DNA from: an uncultured Paracoccaceae bacterium
GTDB lineage: Bacteria > Pseudomonadota > Alphaproteobacteria > Rhodobacterales > Rhodobacteraceae
Length of the DNA: 8,401 nt
Direction of reading: 5' to 3'
Assembly (NCBI GenBank): GCA_938038825.1
Contig: CALHST010000126.1
Location: 1-8,401, forward strand
A program made the position numbers and the translations under genes. Numbering within the stretch: the first letter of the stretch is position 1; each line of letters starts with the position of its first letter. Positions 7,401-8,401 of the stretch are shown here, piece after piece. The notes beneath the pieces are model-generated. The model saw nothing but the letters and a program-made list of their open reading frames with translations, was not told the origin of the DNA and ran no database searches.

Positions 7401-8074
7401 TCGGGGAAGCGATCCGAATTTTCGTGCATGGTGCGCAGGATGTTGATCGAGGTGTCAAGCAGCGCAAGGCCATTGTTCTGGCGGGCTGCGTTCAGGCGTT
7501 CCTTTGGGGTGGTCATGCGCATGGCGGGTTGCCACAGATCCACAGGGTTCGGGTTATCACCGCTGCGCAAAGTGCGATCCAGTTTCAGGAAGTAATCCCC
7601 GTCATCCACCGAGATATCCGGCGCGGCGGCTGCAAACAGTTCAACTGGAACCTGGTAACGGGTGGCATAGGCCAGGAATTTTTCGAACCCCTGGTCACTG
7701 CTGGAATGCACGAAGTTTTCGCAATGGCACAGGATGGTGTCCAGCAAGGGCCCGGCGATATCCACAATCAGGCGGATATAGGGTTCCAGCGCGCGGTCGA
7801 AATTCACCGATAACAGCATTTTCGTGTCGTTTTCGACAAGGGTCCAACGCACGAATTGCAGGGTGCGCAGGTTGTCCACGGGTCCGACGTAAACGCCGCC
7901 GCGATCCGTTTCCAAGCCGTTGCGCCGCAGGGCGCTGAGCATCCGTAGGTGAATCCGCAATCTGGCCGCATAGGTCAGGGGTTCCATCACTGGAACAAAA
8001 CCCTTTTTGATGTCGGCCAAGACTGTCAGTTCACTTGCGTTACCTATGTGATTGCTGAAAATTTCCGTGTTCAT
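4373..8074 (-). CDS. Fusion enzyme: alpha/beta domain + DyP-type peroxidase + divergent cytochrome P450
   Basis: A 1233-residue protein with no signal peptide or membrane segment, hence predicted cytoplasmic. ATG 8074-8072 is preceded by a strong GGGGGAG. Residues about 1-200 look like a ferredoxin-like alpha/beta domain (LRTLQFVRWTL, YQVPVELF). A helical linker follows. Residues about 340-790 are a DyP-type peroxidase: FREGMDRRAGLLGD at 429-442; RFADGISQP at 537-545 with distal Asp540 (the usual first Gly of GxxDG is Arg537); HVRRANPR from 655 with proximal His655; and RILRRG with distal Arg676, 21 residues on as in fungal DyP. Residues about 815-1233 are a full-length P450: AGPVS in the I helix (1079-1083), ESMG where ExxR is expected (1131-1134), and YGGPKHKCPG with thiolate Cys1191. 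The substrate is unknown. Peroxide-driven oxidation, peroxygenation or hydroperoxide rearrangement is inferred. No redox partner is encoded in the window. Confidence 0.9.
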   Translation of the reverse strand: MNTEIFSNHIGNASELTVLADIKKGFVPVMEPLTYAARLRIHLRMLSALRRNGLETDRGGVYVGPVDNLRTLQFVRWTLVENDTKMLLSVNFDRALEPYIRLIVDIAGPLLDTILCHCENFVHSSSDQGFEKFLAYATRYQVPVELFAAAAPDISVDDGDYFLKLDRTLRSGDNPNPVDLWQPAMRMTTPKERLNAARQNNGLALLDTSINILRTMHENSDRFPEMDSENVETRDDLLYYNLAKKLVPGFWDALRAGLLQSPLKDHPVVTGDWTIPPVEALTQLLCGAAQQHPDVRRFVRMCELFSQNQQALLWFANAPRPRKTPDPVIPRPSEIQAGLLRADKPVDGVTIPKVDFVPTHACMVLMRVDIPEQGGIFLNDMDALLWPNTPTHPQKIPDGQIIYNLAVTHNGLKSLRVPEDMRRSLPHAFREGMDRRAGLLGDTDVNHPKEWKWPAGNWPVDKPVHRPVAPSSIDLIVQMQAAFPNAPVAPKFDKDHPLYDDVKALADMAAKRSVDVLAVEPMQRRDATQGKFVGHIRFADGISQPRFGADKSDPDFTDLGDLLVGHPSIRDRGVPAEVPHPALQNGTFMVIRKTHLDVARFDETAKNFDTDAKDVDEDLVKAKMVGRNADGTALQAGAKDYESDPDGLLTPLQSHVRRANPRMQGDLKPENPRILRRGYSYGPYLDEEPDPNVDRGQFFIAYNASIPEQFEVIQRWISGGNGTGIASWHGDPLLAPKRPEGIRNFRFVHNKSLVNVDLGNKPIGTLQWGLYAFSPARDGLKRLAELAAQRSQSHLAGLGDKDGPALSLQPSDDSDAWKLVLENADDETRAKREALWAEIRQEKEGLDTGYGVLVGSEDGVAKVLNDDGSTYSVCTYLDRMKDTVGPQYLGVDDPAEHAAESSVLNAFLGTLSNADMFDQTYSVASKFLQNLPEQTQSREDDGQNNAESAKMLGRRFESEQFILDTIAELSVRWFGLPRDHLLIGGPEDLNNPLPHCPRDVLPASFYVFGAHPTPHLTDYAKDRTPRVRKAIEGFVSSQASGETGDLLHFMRDVQKDDQTNRWTDQKIAEFMAGACFGFAGPVSGSFRSVLYDWIKDEQLWRLHQRFHGLLQQAGCGVREAADIVLRPAIIESMGKRPIPDLLYRTIKQGKDTGKFCAFSLRSAIADGGDPETYLFGGDYDADPYGGPKHKCPGKSMGLAVIMGGLAAIFEYSKLQPEGPLSLWLQSQTAQHLG
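4436..4451. repeat. Perfect 16-bp palindrome near the convergent gene ends
   Basis: CTTTGAATATTCAAAG is fully self-complementary. It begins 20 bp after the stop of the regulator gene, inside the 3' coding end of the DyP-P450 gene (codons for IFEYSK). With no loop and no U-tract it is not a textbook terminator. It could slow polymerase at the convergent junction or bind a protein, or be a chance result of the codons. Confidence 0.3.
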
Positions 8075-8118
8075 GCGACTCCCCCATCGCTGAGCTAGTT
8101 GTAAGCTGTGGTATCACC

Positions 8119-8131
8119 AGACGGTCCGTCT
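8119..8131. promoter_or_regulatory. Candidate operator upstream of the DyP-P450 gene
   Basis: AGACGG-T-CCGTCT is a perfect 6-bp-armed palindrome centred about 50 bp upstream of the enzyme start codon. An outer CACCA (8115-8119) and TGGTG (8136-8140) pair roughly frames it. Compact palindromes of this sort are typical of dimeric repressors such as TetR-family proteins, but no such regulator is in the window. The location suits repression of the fusion gene. No clear -35/-10 pair could be fixed nearby. Confidence 0.4.
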
Positions 8132-8141
8132 CCGTTGGTGG

Positions 8142-8169
8142 GCGCTTTTGGATGCGTCCAGCTTGGCGA
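8142..8169 (+). repeat. Imperfect 28-bp direct repeat, right copy
   Basis: Same orientation as 692-719, sharing GCGC, the 10-mer TGGATGCGTC (8149-8158), and TTG-N-CGA (21 of 28 positions). It lies 68 bp upstream of the DyP-P450 start codon. Relative to its neighbouring gene it is oriented oppositely to the left copy, so a shared promoter element is less likely than a module boundary or chance. Confidence 0.35.
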
Positions 8170-8179
8170 GTGTTAGACT

Positions 8180-8243
8180 GGCGAACGGGTAAACCCGCGG
8201 GGTGGTGTTGCTTGCGCAATCTGCCCCGAGGCACCCGTTCGCC
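8180..8243. repeat. Nested inverted repeat able to form a 64-nt hairpin
   Basis: GGCGAACGGGT (8180-8190) is the exact reverse complement of ACCCGTTCGCC (8233-8243). Inside it, CGGGG (8198-8202) pairs with CCCCG (8224-8228), and inside that TTGC (8208-8211) pairs with GCAA (8216-8219) around a TTGC tetraloop. The internal loops are short (7/4 and 5/4 nt). Three nested, collinear stems are unlikely by chance in a 327-bp region. It could be a structured RNA or leader, a replication- or recombination-related DNA hairpin, or a remnant of a small palindromic mobile element. There is no poly-U tract to mark it as a terminator on either strand. Confidence 0.55.
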
Positions 8244-8401
8244 CTCTTGCTGAATGCCGCAACGCGCGGCGAACGTAGTTTCCCGGCCACATCACCGATT
8301 GCTGCAGCATTCCGTGCAAGAGCTGAAAACCAAGTACTATTTACTGGATGCGGGTACTCCACCGCGCCTTGTGGTGCCAAATCGATCCATGTCCCGGCAC
8401 G

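Larger units (their letters stand above)
8075..8401. other. Upstream region of the DyP-P450 gene, no convincing gene
   Basis: This 327-bp stretch holds the presumed promoter of the fusion enzyme, a 13-bp palindrome, one copy of the direct repeat and a large nested inverted repeat. Beyond 8244 I see only a small hairpin (GCCGC...GCGGC at 8256-8270) and a 10-bp palindrome (TGCTGCAGCA at 8300-8309). GGCGAACG recurs at 8180-8187 and 8268-8275. A reading frame at 8114-8380 on the minus strand spans most of the region but looks spurious. Confidence 0.6.

Noticed and set aside
8114..8380. Minus-strand 88-residue open frame upstream of the DyP-P450 gene
   Set aside because: No recognisable domain, Arg/Ala/Ser-rich low-information composition, no clear ribosome binding site, and it runs through the hairpin and palindromes. 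More likely non-coding.
1..8401. CRISPR arrays, tRNA or rRNA genes, complete insertion sequences
   Set aside because: No regularly spaced repeats, no cloverleaf-like segment, and no transposase motifs were seen on either strand.

Overview
The window looks like the edge of a repABC-type replication module plus adjacent cargo from an alphaproteobacterial plasmid or chromid, most likely Rhodobacterales (Roseobacter group). This rests on the partial protein at the left edge. It has the N-terminal helix-turn-helix and the start of the KGGSG(K) Walker A loop typical of RepA partition ATPases of repABC replicons. No 16S rRNA or other taxonomic marker is present, so the host assignment is an inference.

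Layout: (1) 1-380, minus strand: the 5' third of repA, reading out of the window to the left. (2) 381-723: a divergent intergenic region with several short palindromes and a plausible repA promoter. (3) 724-4416, plus strand: a 1230-residue regulator-like protein. It has a SARP-type winged helix and BTAD domain, a class III nucleotide-cyclase-like domain with its catalytic residues degraded, an AAA/STAND-type ATPase, and a long TPR-like helical tail. (4) 4373-8074, minus strand: a 1233-residue multi-haem-domain enzyme. It has an N-terminal alpha/beta domain, a DyP-type peroxidase domain with its catalytic Asp, His and Arg in place, and a complete but divergent cytochrome P450 domain at the C-terminus. 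Genes 3 and 4 converge and overlap tail to tail by 44 bp. (5) 8075-8401: no convincing gene. It holds a compact 13-bp palindrome upstream of the enzyme gene and a 64-nt nested inverted repeat that can form a long hairpin.

The main discovery candidate is the DyP peroxidase-P450 fusion. It is analogous in layout to the fungal Ppo/linoleate diol synthase oxygenases, which fuse an animal-haem-peroxidase-like domain to a P450 that isomerises the hydroperoxide. Here the peroxidase module is a different fold, and the P450 lacks the I-helix acid and the canonical ExxR arginine. This suggests peroxygenase or isomerase chemistry, or a structural role, rather than ordinary NAD(P)H-driven monooxygenation. 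No reductase or ferredoxin gene is visible.

The large SARP/cyclase-like/ATPase protein is a reasonable candidate regulator of the enzyme because the two form an isolated convergent pair next to the replicon backbone. That link is inferred from position only.
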